A DNA stretch of 19,931 nt from JBDHAC01 sp039589195 (lineage in GTDB: Bacteria > Gemmatimonadota > Gemmatimonadetes > Palauibacterales > Palauibacteraceae): contig JBDHHV010000087.1 in assembly GCA_039589195.1 (NCBI GenBank), forward strand, positions 1 through 19,931, given 5' to 3'. Made by a program: the position numbers and the translations under genes. The notes under the pieces were generated by a model. That model ran no database searches. It saw only the letters and a program-made list of their open reading frames with translations, and was not told the origin of the DNA. The first letter of the stretch is position 1, and the number at the start of each line of letters is the position of its first letter. Positions 7,636 to 14,318 of this stretch are shown in pieces.

Positions 7636-8982
7636 ATGACTCCCTATGTTGCTGCCGAAGCGGCGATCGCTCCGGAGGTATCGGACTCGAAGGTACCTCC
7701 CGTACCGGAGACCCTCGAGGACACGGGTCTCTCCGACGCGTTCGTCTCCGACCTGCTGCTGAAGACGCTCTATCTCCAGGGCGCACGAACCGGGCGGCAG
7801 CTCGAGAACTTCGTGCGACTCCCGTTCACGATTCTGGACGACGAGCTTCTCGACCTCCAGCACCGGCGGCTCGTCGAGGTGCGCGGGAGCGAGGGCCACG
7901 GACGGATCGGGTACACCTTCGATATCACGGGTGAGGGACGCGCGCGTTGCCGAGAGATCATGCAAACGAGCCGATACGTCGGCCCCGCGCCCATCCCCCT
8001 TTCCGAATACTGGGAGTCGGTCCGCTCGCAGAGCACCCGGGGGCTGCAGGTCGGGCGCGAGAGGATCATCGAAGGCTTCAGCCACCTGGTGTTCGATGAG
8101 GAGTTCATCGAGACGCTCGGCCCGGCGATCAACTCGGGGAAGTCGTTGTTCCTCTACGGACATGCCGGAAACGGAAAGACGTCGATCGCGGAAGCGGTCG
8201 CCGAGATGCTCGGAACCACGATCTTCATCCCGTTCGCGGTCGAGATCGATGGACAGATCATCAGCGTCTACGACCCCGTCGCTCACCGCCACGAGGAAGC
8301 CGAGACCCCTGAGGAGGGTCCCTCTTTCCTGCGCGAGGCGCCCGAGTTCGACCAGCGGTACACGCTGGTCCGGCGGCCGGTCGTCATGGTCGGCGGCGAG
8401 CTCACTCTGGATGAGCTGGAGCTCCAATTCGACGCCCAGTCCGGCGTCTACCGTGCGCCTCCCCAGGTGAAGGCCAACTGCGGCGTCTTCATCATCGACG
8501 ACTTTGGGCGCCAGCGCGTTCGACCCCGTGATCTGTTGAACCGGTGGATGGTTCCGCTTGACCGGCACATGGATTTCCTGAGTCTGCCGATGGGGCACAA
8601 GCTGCCCGTACCGTTCGAATGCTTGCTCATCTTCGCGACGAACCTGAACCCGAGCGAGCTCGTCGAGGAAGCATTCCTCCGCAGAATCCAGTACAAGGTT
8701 CTCGTCGGGAATCCGTCTCGCGAGGATTACGAAGCAATTTTCCAGCGCTGTTGCGAAAATGCGGGGTTGGAGTACGCGCAGCGAGGCGTAGACCTCATCT
8801 TCACGGAGTTCTACGAGAAGCGTGGGCTGCCGGCGCGAGCGTGTCACCCCCGCGACATCGTCAACCACCTGCTGGATATCTCTCGCTACCTGGGAGAGGA
8901 TCCGAGCCTGTCAGGGCGTATGCTCGGGCTGGCATGTCGGTCCTACTTCCTCGACATGCCGGTTAGCGAAGGGATGATCTGA
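7636..8982 (+). CDS. AAA ATPase associated with the Tad operon, with N-terminal winged-helix-like region
   Basis: The 448-residue product (ATG 7636, after GAAGGACGAAG) has two parts. Residues about 31-110 look like a small winged-helix domain (LSDAFVSDLLLKTLYLQG, then DDELLDLQHRRLVEVRG and a beta pair). Residues 140-400 are an AAA core: Walker A GHAGNGKT (175-182), Walker B VFIIDDFG (284-291), sensor-1 ATNLNPSEL (334-342) and an Arg-finger-like FLRRI (347-351). A stretch rich in Glu and Pro (219-240) sits between Walker A and B. It differs from TadA: there is no GSPE Asp or His box. I recognise the fold but no named family with a known job. Its place directly behind tadC suggests a remodelling or regulatory role for the pilus. 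Confidence 0.85.
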   Translation: MTPYVAAEAAIAPEVSDSKVPPVPETLEDTGLSDAFVSDLLLKTLYLQGARTGRQLENFVRLPFTILDDELLDLQHRRLVEVRGSEGHGRIGYTFDITGEGRARCREIMQTSRYVGPAPIPLSEYWESVRSQSTRGLQVGRERIIEGFSHLVFDEEFIETLGPAINSGKSLFLYGHAGNGKTSIAEAVAEMLGTTIFIPFAVEIDGQIISVYDPVAHRHEEAETPEEGPSFLREAPEFDQRYTLVRRPVVMVGGELTLDELELQFDAQSGVYRAPPQVKANCGVFIIDDFGRQRVRPRDLLNRWMVPLDRHMDFLSLPMGHKLPVPFECLLIFATNLNPSELVEEAFLRRIQYKVLVGNPSREDYEAIFQRCCENAGLEYAQRGVDLIFTEFYEKRGLPARACHPRDIVNHLLDISRYLGEDPSLSGRMLGLACRSYFLDMPVSEGMI

Positions 8983-8987
8983 GGGAG
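8981..8987 (+). promoter_or_regulatory. Shine-Dalgarno for the TTG start at 8996
   Basis: GAGGGAG overlaps the TGA of the AAA gene and stands 8 bases before TTG 8996. No ATG or GTG with a comparable site lies nearby in that frame. Confidence 0.6.
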
Positions 8988-8995
8988 CGGATCCA

Positions 8996-10672
8996 TTGGC
9001 AGATGACACGAACGCACAGCCGGACCCGACACAGAGCGAGGATTCCGCCCCGGGCGCGAGCAGGGACCGACCTGCAGGCTGGCTCGAGCGCATGGAGGCG
9101 CGGCGCGCGAGGGACCCGGAAGGTACGGGGGGCAACCTGCCCGGGGGCGCCGGTGAGGGACGACCCGTCGCCGTCGTCGGACCCGACATCTCCGGAGCGG
9201 TGCCGCGGGGGGTGTCGCACAGCCCGGTAACCGATCTCCAGGAGGTCGGCGTCAGCCGCCTTCGGGACGAGGCGATCCGGGTCGCGAGAGAGGATGCCGC
9301 CGCCGGCGTGCCCGACGAGTCCAGCCCCGGCCCCACAGGGTCCGAGCAGGACCTCCGAGAGCGGTGCCGGGCGTTCTACGATCGTTGGAGCTTCCAGTAC
9401 CGCCGGTGGCTGCACGACGAGGTGGCCGAGCACGAGGAGCAGATCACCGACAAGCTCGGACGAGCCTCGCTGGCCGTTGACCGCTTCGAGCGGCTCACGA
9501 ACGAGCTGTTGCGGCTCAAGGCACGGAGAGCCCTGCGGCACTCCCAGGTCACGGACGAGCTCGGCAAGGATGCCCAGGACCGAGGGCTTCAGACTCGCGT
9601 CTATCTGCTGGCGATCACGTTCCTCGGGCTCGTCGAGTTCTTCGCGAACGCACCCGTCTTCCAGGCACTACTCCCACGGGACGTGCTCACCGAACGACAG
9701 ATCCGACTGGTCGCCGAAACATCGCAGGGGTGGTTCGCGGGCGCCGAGCGTGTCTTCGCGCAGCTGCTGCTCAGGCCCGATGCCGCACTTCTCGCGGCGG
9801 GGGTCGTGACGTTCCTGTGCGTGCTCGCCCACTTCTTCGGGCACTCTCTGCGTGATCTAGTGATGCAGCACGACAAGGAAGAGCGTCACCACACGGTCGC
9901 GGTGAAGTCCAAGACCGAGAACGTGATCCCGATGGTCCTTACCGGCCTGGGGCTCCTCCTCGTCCTCGGTGTTCTTTACGAGGCGCGTATCCGCCTCGGC
10001 CAGGTGGGCGAGGAGCAATACCAGCAGGACATGATCGTCGTCGAGGAGTCCCGCCGCCAAGCCGGTTTCCTCCGCGCCGACGGCAACTTGCTCGGAGCCA
10101 ACGAACGGGAGAACCGGGCGGACGATATGCAGGGCGCCGCCGTGCTGCTGCGGGAGTACGCGGGGTCCATGAGCCGTTTGAGCTTCCCGATCCTTCTGCT
10201 GAACACGACACTGGTGATCTGTGCGCTGTCGGCTGCATACTTCCACCGGCGAGACAGGCGACGGGAACACTTCAACGAAACCCCCTTCGAGCGAGAACGT
10301 CTCGAGTTCATCGGGGCGGCGGAGGAGACGGCCAGCGATGTCACGACCTTTCTCGCCGAGCTCGCGAAGAGGACCCGTTCACTGAAGACCGTGGCGGTCG
10401 CATCGGCCCAGGAGGAGCCCCGCGCGATGGTCCGAGAGCTGGAGTCCGTGATCGCACTGTACCGCGCCGAGAACGGACGCGCGCGTGGTATCGATCCGCG
10501 TACGGTTGCGGCGTTCCGGGAACCGGTGGCCCTCGAGATCGAGATCGAGGCCGAGGACGCGAAGGCCATCGAGCCGCTCCGTTCGCCCGAGCAATACGAC
10601 GGCGAGCGACAGAGCCTCCAACAGCGGTTCGAAGGGGCGCGCCAGAAGTTCAATCAGGAAGCGATCGCGTAG
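8996..10672 (+). CDS. Four-TM membrane protein with coiled-coil N-terminal region, function unknown
   Basis: I do not recognise a family for this 558-residue protein. Residues 1-115 are polar, Pro/Gly/Asp-rich and probably disordered. Residues about 120-195 are charged and helical (RERCRAFYDRW, HDEVAEHEEQITDKLG, ERLTNELLRLKARR), likely a coiled coil. Four hydrophobic helices lie at about 201-220, 263-283, 310-329 and 396-416. Positive residues flank the ends facing the N- and C-termini (HRRDRRREH after TM4, HDKEERHH between TM2 and TM3). Both ends are therefore predicted inside, with two outer loops of about 40 and 65 residues. A 140-residue acidic, helical C-terminal tail follows. It sits 13 bases after the AAA gene and its stop TAG shares its G with the next start. 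A membrane scaffold linking AAA and lipoprotein is my inference. Confidence 0.78.
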   Translation: MADDTNAQPDPTQSEDSAPGASRDRPAGWLERMEARRARDPEGTGGNLPGGAGEGRPVAVVGPDISGAVPRGVSHSPVTDLQEVGVSRLRDEAIRVAREDAAAGVPDESSPGPTGSEQDLRERCRAFYDRWSFQYRRWLHDEVAEHEEQITDKLGRASLAVDRFERLTNELLRLKARRALRHSQVTDELGKDAQDRGLQTRVYLLAITFLGLVEFFANAPVFQALLPRDVLTERQIRLVAETSQGWFAGAERVFAQLLLRPDAALLAAGVVTFLCVLAHFFGHSLRDLVMQHDKEERHHTVAVKSKTENVIPMVLTGLGLLLVLGVLYEARIRLGQVGEEQYQQDMIVVEESRRQAGFLRADGNLLGANERENRADDMQGAAVLLREYAGSMSRLSFPILLLNTTLVICALSAAYFHRRDRRREHFNETPFERERLEFIGAAEETASDVTTFLAELAKRTRSLKTVAVASAQEEPRAMVRELESVIALYRAENGRARGIDPRTVAAFREPVALEIEIEAEDAKAIEPLRSPEQYDGERQSLQQRFEGARQKFNQEAIA

Positions 10673-11448
10673 TGAGGGGCCGAAAAAAGACAGCCCGGCT
10701 CGCCGCGCTTGTTCTGATACCCGGCGCGTGGGCCTGCTCCGGTGGCTCCGGCGGCTCCGGGGAGTCGCAGCCCGCTGCCGACACCCGGTCGCCGGTGCAG
10801 GTGATCTTCGTTTTCGACCGCTCGACCAGCATCCCCGATCACACCCTCGCGCTCGCGGCGGAGCTCACGAACCGAAGACTGGACGAGCTGGATCACGGCG
10901 ATCGTGTGGCCGCGATGCAGCTCCTGCAGCTCTCGCTCGCCGAGCCACCCCGTCGGTGGGCGCAAAGCGTCCCCGACCGGGAGCTGGCGGATCACGAGAT
11001 CATGCGGGACTCGGTCTCGCGTAGCCGTTTCCTGCAAGATGCGAAGATCCTGTTGACGCAGTTCTCCGACTCCGTGGGGCGGGAAAACATCGATGGCACG
11101 GACATCCTCTCGACGCTGCACGACGTGGGTGAGGAGTTGCGGGCCTATCGAGACCATGAGACGATTTTGTATCTTTTTTCAGACATGCTCCAGTCGAACC
11201 GTGCGATCGACATGGAAGGGCTTCGTCAGATGCCTCCCGCTGGTTGGGTTGCGGAGGCCGATGCCCAAGGCATGCTCCCGGATCTGACGGGACTGTGCGT
11301 GATGGTGGTGGGAGCTCGAGTAGACACCCGAGTCGCGCAGCAGGTGAAGGCGTTCTGGAGCGAGTACTTCCAGACGACGGGGGCTACGTTGCTGGATCGC
11401 AACTACACGTTGCGACCGGTACGTCTGCCCACCGATCCCTGTTCATAG
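10672..11448 (+). CDS. Putative vWA-like lipoprotein
   Basis: A 258-residue protein with a basic N-terminus (VRGRKKTAR), a hydrophobic segment and Cys22, followed by a flexible SGGSGGSGE-type linker, as in membrane-tethered lipoproteins. The lipobox AWA-C is weak (Ala at -3, Trp at -2), so lipidation is likely but not certain. The body begins VQVIFVFDRSTS (42-53). D49-x-S51-x-S53 is the MIDAS metal-site motif of von Willebrand A domains at the end of the first strand, and GTD (142-144) and LFSD (168-171) fall where later MIDAS loops are expected. vWA domains bind proteins through a divalent metal. The GTG start overlaps the previous stop (TAGTG). Its place behind a membrane protein and an AAA ATPase recalls AAA-vWA pairs such as MoxR systems, but here it faces outward. 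Confidence 0.75.
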   Translation: MRGRKKTARLAALVLIPGAWACSGGSGGSGESQPAADTRSPVQVIFVFDRSTSIPDHTLALAAELTNRRLDELDHGDRVAAMQLLQLSLAEPPRRWAQSVPDRELADHEIMRDSVSRSRFLQDAKILLTQFSDSVGRENIDGTDILSTLHDVGEELRAYRDHETILYLFSDMLQSNRAIDMEGLRQMPPAGWVAEADAQGMLPDLTGLCVMVVGARVDTRVAQQVKAFWSEYFQTTGATLLDRNYTLRPVRLPTDPCS

Positions 11449-11464
11449 CCCGGGTGGGGCCGGG
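11449..11464 (+). other. Short GC hairpin between vWA lipoprotein and small ORF
   Basis: CCCGG (11449-11453) can pair with CCGGG (11460-11464) around a 6-base loop. It directly follows the lipoprotein stop and precedes the strong SD of the small ORF. It could tune readthrough or mRNA stability; with no T-tract it is not a convincing terminator. Confidence 0.35.
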
Positions 11465-11479
11465 AGCGACACTCTCAGT

Positions 11480-11487
11480 AAGGGGGG
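11480..11487 (+). promoter_or_regulatory. Strong purine-rich Shine-Dalgarno for the 23-aa small ORF
   Basis: AAGGGGGG lies 3 bases before ATG 11491; used as AAGGGG, the spacer is 5. It is among the strongest ribosome sites in the window and is the main reason the tiny frame is called. Confidence 0.55.
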
Positions 11488-11490
11488 CAG

Positions 11491-11562
11491 ATGAACCGGA
11501 AGCTGATCTATACGGTCCTAATCGTCGTGCTGGCTGCATACCTGCTCATCTACTATCTGTAG
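11491..11562 (+). CDS. Small single-TM peptide, 23 aa, end of Tad operon
   Basis: An ATG-to-TAG frame of 23 residues begins MNRKLIYTVLIVVL and ends in a Leu/Ile/Tyr-rich stretch (YLLIYYL). The lysine and arginine at positions 3-4 followed by about 18 hydrophobic residues form a minimal membrane helix, N-terminus inside. It starts 43 bases after the vWA lipoprotein gene, has a strong SD, and is followed directly by the operon hairpin, so it is the last gene of the unit. Function is unknown. Similar small helices act as partners or stabilisers of larger membrane complexes, which is inference here. A chance frame remains possible because it is so short. Confidence 0.5.
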   Translation: MNRKLIYTVLIVVLAAYLLIYYL

Positions 11563-11591
11563 GTGACACCTACGATCGGTAGATAGCACCA

Positions 11592-11619
11592 GGGCGCCCG
11601 GGCCAGCGGGCGCCCATTT
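11592..11619 (+). terminator. Rho-independent-type terminator of the Tad operon
   Basis: GGGCGCCCG (11592-11600) pairs perfectly with CGGGCGCCC (11607-11615) around the loop GGCCAG, then ATTT. The 9-bp GC stem is strong but the T-run is short, so termination may be partial. It closes the + strand Tad run before the dehydrogenase gene. Confidence 0.7.
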
Positions 11620-11668
11620 CCACCTCGTTACACCACTTCCACGTCACGCGGCGCGGCGGTCCGCGATA

Positions 11669-11674
11669 TGTAAT
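11669..11674 (+). promoter_or_regulatory. Possible -10 box upstream of the dehydrogenase gene
   Basis: TGTAAT differs from TATAAT by one base and lies in the short AT-richer patch of the 68-base gap after the Tad terminator. No good -35 stands 16-18 bases upstream. If real, transcription would begin within a few bases of ATG 11684. Confidence 0.3.
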
Positions 11675-11683
11675 CGCACTCCG

Positions 11684-12775
11684 ATGCGTGACGTCGCGGG
11701 GGCAAGGTTGACAACGGACGATCTGACTAGACGAATCGAGGGCTGGCGTGGCGAGTCCGTCGTCGTGGCCCGCGAGCCCGAGACCGACACGTGGATGTTC
11801 ATCGCTCTCCACGACACGCGAATGGGTCCCGCCGTCGGTGGCACCCGCATGAAGACGTACTCGACGCTGGGTGACGGACTCCTCGACGCCCTGCGCCTGG
11901 CCGAAGGCATGACGTACAAATGGGCAGGTGTCGGAATCCCGTTCGGGGGTGGCAAGGCCGTCCTCGCAACGCGAGAGACGCTCACGGGCGATCGTAGACA
12001 CCGCGTGCTCGAGCGATACGGTCGCCTGCTCGGCTCATTGCGCGGAGCGTTCCGGACTGGCGTGGATCTGGGTACCACGCCCGAAGACATGAAGGTCGTT
12101 TCCGACGCTGCGCCCTATGTCATGGGCATCCTCCACGGGCATAGCACGGATCCCGGGCCCTTCACGGCGCTCGGCGTGCTCGCCGGAATTCGTGCCGCCC
12201 TCCAGAGTCGATTCGGAACCGACTCCCTCGAGGGGCGATCGGTCCTCATTCAGGGGGTCGGGGATGTCGGGCAGCCGCTGGCCGAGATGCTGGCCGACGC
12301 GGGGGCCAGGCTCGTCATGTGCGATATCGATGAGGATACGGCCGGGGCGTGGGCTGACAGGCTCGGGGGTACGGTCGTGGCTCCGGCCGACATGGCCGGA
12401 GCCGACGTCGACATCTACGCCCCGTGTGCCGTCGGTGCGACCGTCAACCCGGAGACGGTTCCTCTTCTCCGTTGCCACATCGTTGCCGGATCCGCCAACA
12501 ACCAGCTCGCGACCTCCGAGGACGCGGATCGCTTGCACGAGCGGGGCATCCTGTATGCACCCGACTACATCATCAACGCGGGCGGCGCGATCGCGTTCGG
12601 TCGCATGCAGCTCGGCGTGACCGAGGGACAACAGCTCCGCTCGGAAGTCGAAGCGATCGGTGACACGCTCGCCGAGGTTTTCGAGGAGGCCGCCGCCGCG
12701 AAGGAGTCTCCGGTTCATGCGGCTCAGCGGAGAGCCGAGCGCTTTCTGGCGACCCGGGAGTCCGGCTCGGCATGA
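11684..12775 (+). CDS. Leucine/phenylalanine/valine-type amino-acid dehydrogenase
   Basis: This NAD-dependent oxidative deaminase converts a branched-chain or aromatic amino acid to its 2-oxo acid plus ammonia. The 363 residues align end to end with leucine dehydrogenases (about 365). GGTRMKTYST (52-61) is followed by the substrate/catalytic lysines Lys79 (MTYKWAG) and Lys91 (PFGGGKAVL), and then catalytic Asp128 in GVDLGTTPEDM. The Rossmann motif is GVGDVG (190-195). DIYAPCAVGATVN, VAGSANNQL and YAPDYIINAGGAIAFG are all family signatures. The exact substrate cannot be read from sequence. The ATG at 11684 has no clear SD; a TTG at 11708 after GGGGGCAAGG is an alternative. The stop overlaps the next gene by 4 bases (ATGA). 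Confidence 0.9.
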   Translation: MRDVAGARLTTDDLTRRIEGWRGESVVVAREPETDTWMFIALHDTRMGPAVGGTRMKTYSTLGDGLLDALRLAEGMTYKWAGVGIPFGGGKAVLATRETLTGDRRHRVLERYGRLLGSLRGAFRTGVDLGTTPEDMKVVSDAAPYVMGILHGHSTDPGPFTALGVLAGIRAALQSRFGTDSLEGRSVLIQGVGDVGQPLAEMLADAGARLVMCDIDEDTAGAWADRLGGTVVAPADMAGADVDIYAPCAVGATVNPETVPLLRCHIVAGSANNQLATSEDADRLHERGILYAPDYIINAGGAIAFGRMQLGVTEGQQLRSEVEAIGDTLAEVFEEAAAAKESPVHAAQRRAERFLATRESGSA

Positions 12776-14262
12776 GCCGAACCGACCCCCTTCAGGATCT
12801 CGACCTCCTTCTCCGCTCTCGCCACTCGATCGTCGTTCTCGACACTGCCGAGGAAGAGCGCGCCGAGAGCCTCCTCAAGCATCTCGCCGACCAGCTGGAT
12901 TTGCCCCTGTTCGCCTGGACTACCAGCAAGGGTCTGCGCCGGTCCGACAAGGAAGCGGGCGTCTATGGCACGGCCGAACCGGGCCAGGCTCTGGATCACG
13001 TGGAGAGCGCCCGCTTTCCTGCCATCTATCTGTTCAAGGGCTTCGAACCGTATCTCGCGGACACGGTGTTGGCCAGGAAGCTTCGCGACGCGGCCGAGCC
13101 GTACCGGGAGGTCGCTGGGGCGATCATCCTGACGGGCGCCGGGCTCGACCTCCCCGAGCCCGTGCATCAGGTCGCCACCGTGCTGCGGTTGCCACCGCCC
13201 GACGTCGAGGAGTACCGGGCGTTACTACAGCATATCCTTCGTGATTTGAATCGCCGCGGTCACGTCACCGTGGATCAGACACCGGACGAGACCCAGAGGC
13301 TACTCCAGAATCTGCGCGGACTCACCCTGCTGGAGGCCGAAAAAGTCCTCACGAAGGCGATCATCGAGGACGGCCAGCTGTCACCCGATGATATCCGAAA
13401 GGTCGTCGAGGCCAAGAAGCAGCTGATCGAGCGAGAAGGCCTGCTGGAGTACTACCCGGTGGAGGAGAGCCTCGCCGAGGTAGCGGATCTCGCCACGCTC
13501 AAAGACTGGCTCCGGAAGCGTCAGGTCATCGTCGAGACCCCGGAACGCGCGTCCGAATTCGGGCTCGAGTTCCCGCGCGGCGTCCTGTTGCTCGGCGTAC
13601 CGGGGTGTGGCAAGAGCCTGTGCGCGAAGGCGGTGGCGATGGAGTGGGGGCTCCCGCTCCTCAAGCTCGACCCCTCGAACCTGTACAACAAATACATTGG
13701 CGAGAGCGAGCGGAACTTCAAGCGCGCGGTGGCGGCCGCCGAGCGCATGGCCCCCGTGATCCTGTGGATCGACGAGCTGGAGAAAGCCTTCGCCGGAGCG
13801 GGCGATCACGATGGCGGAGTGACCATGCGGATCCTGGGGACCTTCCTCTCCTGGCTCCAGGATCGCCGGGGCGACGTCTTCGTCGTCGCGACCGCCAACG
13901 ACGTCCAACGGCTGCCCGCAGAGTTCCTGCGCAAGGGTCGCTTCGACGAGATCTTCTTCGTCGACCTGCCCGACGACGAGACTCGCGCGAAGATCTTCGA
14001 TATCCACCTCCGCAAGCGCGGTCAGGAGGGGGTGGATTTCGACCTGCCCAACCTGGCGGCGGTGAGCGATGGGTTCAGCGGCTCGGAGATCGAACAGGTC
14101 GTGGTTGCGGGACTCTACACGGCGTTCTCCGAGAAGCAGACGCTCTCGACTGACGCCTTGCTGCGCGAAGTCGCAGCGACTCGCCCGCTCTCCAAGATGA
14201 TGGCAGAGAAGGTCGCGGCCCTCCGCGCCTGGGCGGAGGGCCGCACCGTGCGGGCCAACTAG
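12772..14262 (+). CDS. Ycf46-like AAA+ ATPase
   Basis: The 496-residue protein matches the Ycf46-type layout. An N-terminal non-ATPase domain (about 5-140, with HSIVVLDTAEEERAESLL and IYLFKGFEPYLAD) and a helical linker (145-230) precede one AAA module (about 235-480). Walker A is GVPGCGKS (275-282), the pore-loop region has LYNKYIGESERN (304-315), Walker B is ILWIDELEKA (330-339), sensor-1 is ATANDVQRLP (373-382) and the finger region is FLRKGRFDEIF (385-395). Ycf46 proteins occur in cyanobacteria, plastids and scattered bacteria, with proposed roles in photosynthesis regulation but no settled substrate. The ATGA overlap with the dehydrogenase suggests a shared operon, an unusual pairing. 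Confidence 0.86.
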   Translation: MSRTDPLQDLDLLLRSRHSIVVLDTAEEERAESLLKHLADQLDLPLFAWTTSKGLRRSDKEAGVYGTAEPGQALDHVESARFPAIYLFKGFEPYLADTVLARKLRDAAEPYREVAGAIILTGAGLDLPEPVHQVATVLRLPPPDVEEYRALLQHILRDLNRRGHVTVDQTPDETQRLLQNLRGLTLLEAEKVLTKAIIEDGQLSPDDIRKVVEAKKQLIEREGLLEYYPVEESLAEVADLATLKDWLRKRQVIVETPERASEFGLEFPRGVLLLGVPGCGKSLCAKAVAMEWGLPLLKLDPSNLYNKYIGESERNFKRAVAAAERMAPVILWIDELEKAFAGAGDHDGGVTMRILGTFLSWLQDRRGDVFVVATANDVQRLPAEFLRKGRFDEIFFVDLPDDETRAKIFDIHLRKRGQEGVDFDLPNLAAVSDGFSGSEIEQVVVAGLYTAFSEKQTLSTDALLREVAATRPLSKMMAEKVAALRAWAEGRTVRAN

Positions 14263-14277
14263 TGTACGGCACACTAG
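14259..14277. terminator. Hairpin across the stop codon between convergent genes
   Basis: CTAGTGT (14259-14265) and ACACTAG (14271-14277) form a 7-bp perfect inverted repeat with loop ACGGC. The TAG stop of the AAA gene lies in the left arm. There is no T-tract on either strand. It sits between a + gene and a converging - gene and may serve as a bidirectional end. Confidence 0.4.
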
Positions 14278-14318
14278 CCGGCCGGTGAGAAGACCGCGGG
14301 AGCGCTTCGGCAACCTGC

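Noticed and set aside
7552..8868. Long minus-strand open frame opposite the AAA gene (438 codons)
   Set aside because: The plus strand has complete Walker A, Walker B and sensor motifs; the reverse frame has low-complexity Arg/Leu/Asp composition.
7636..8982. AAA gene as a MoxR/RavA-type or McrB-type defence ATPase
   Set aside because: Its N-terminal region and inter-Walker insert do not fit McrB, no nuclease or vWA gene is fused, and the firm Tad context makes a pilus role more likely than defence.
11708..11713. Perfect TTGACA as a -35 promoter box
   Set aside because: It lies inside the dehydrogenase reading frame and has no -10 box 16-18 bases downstream.
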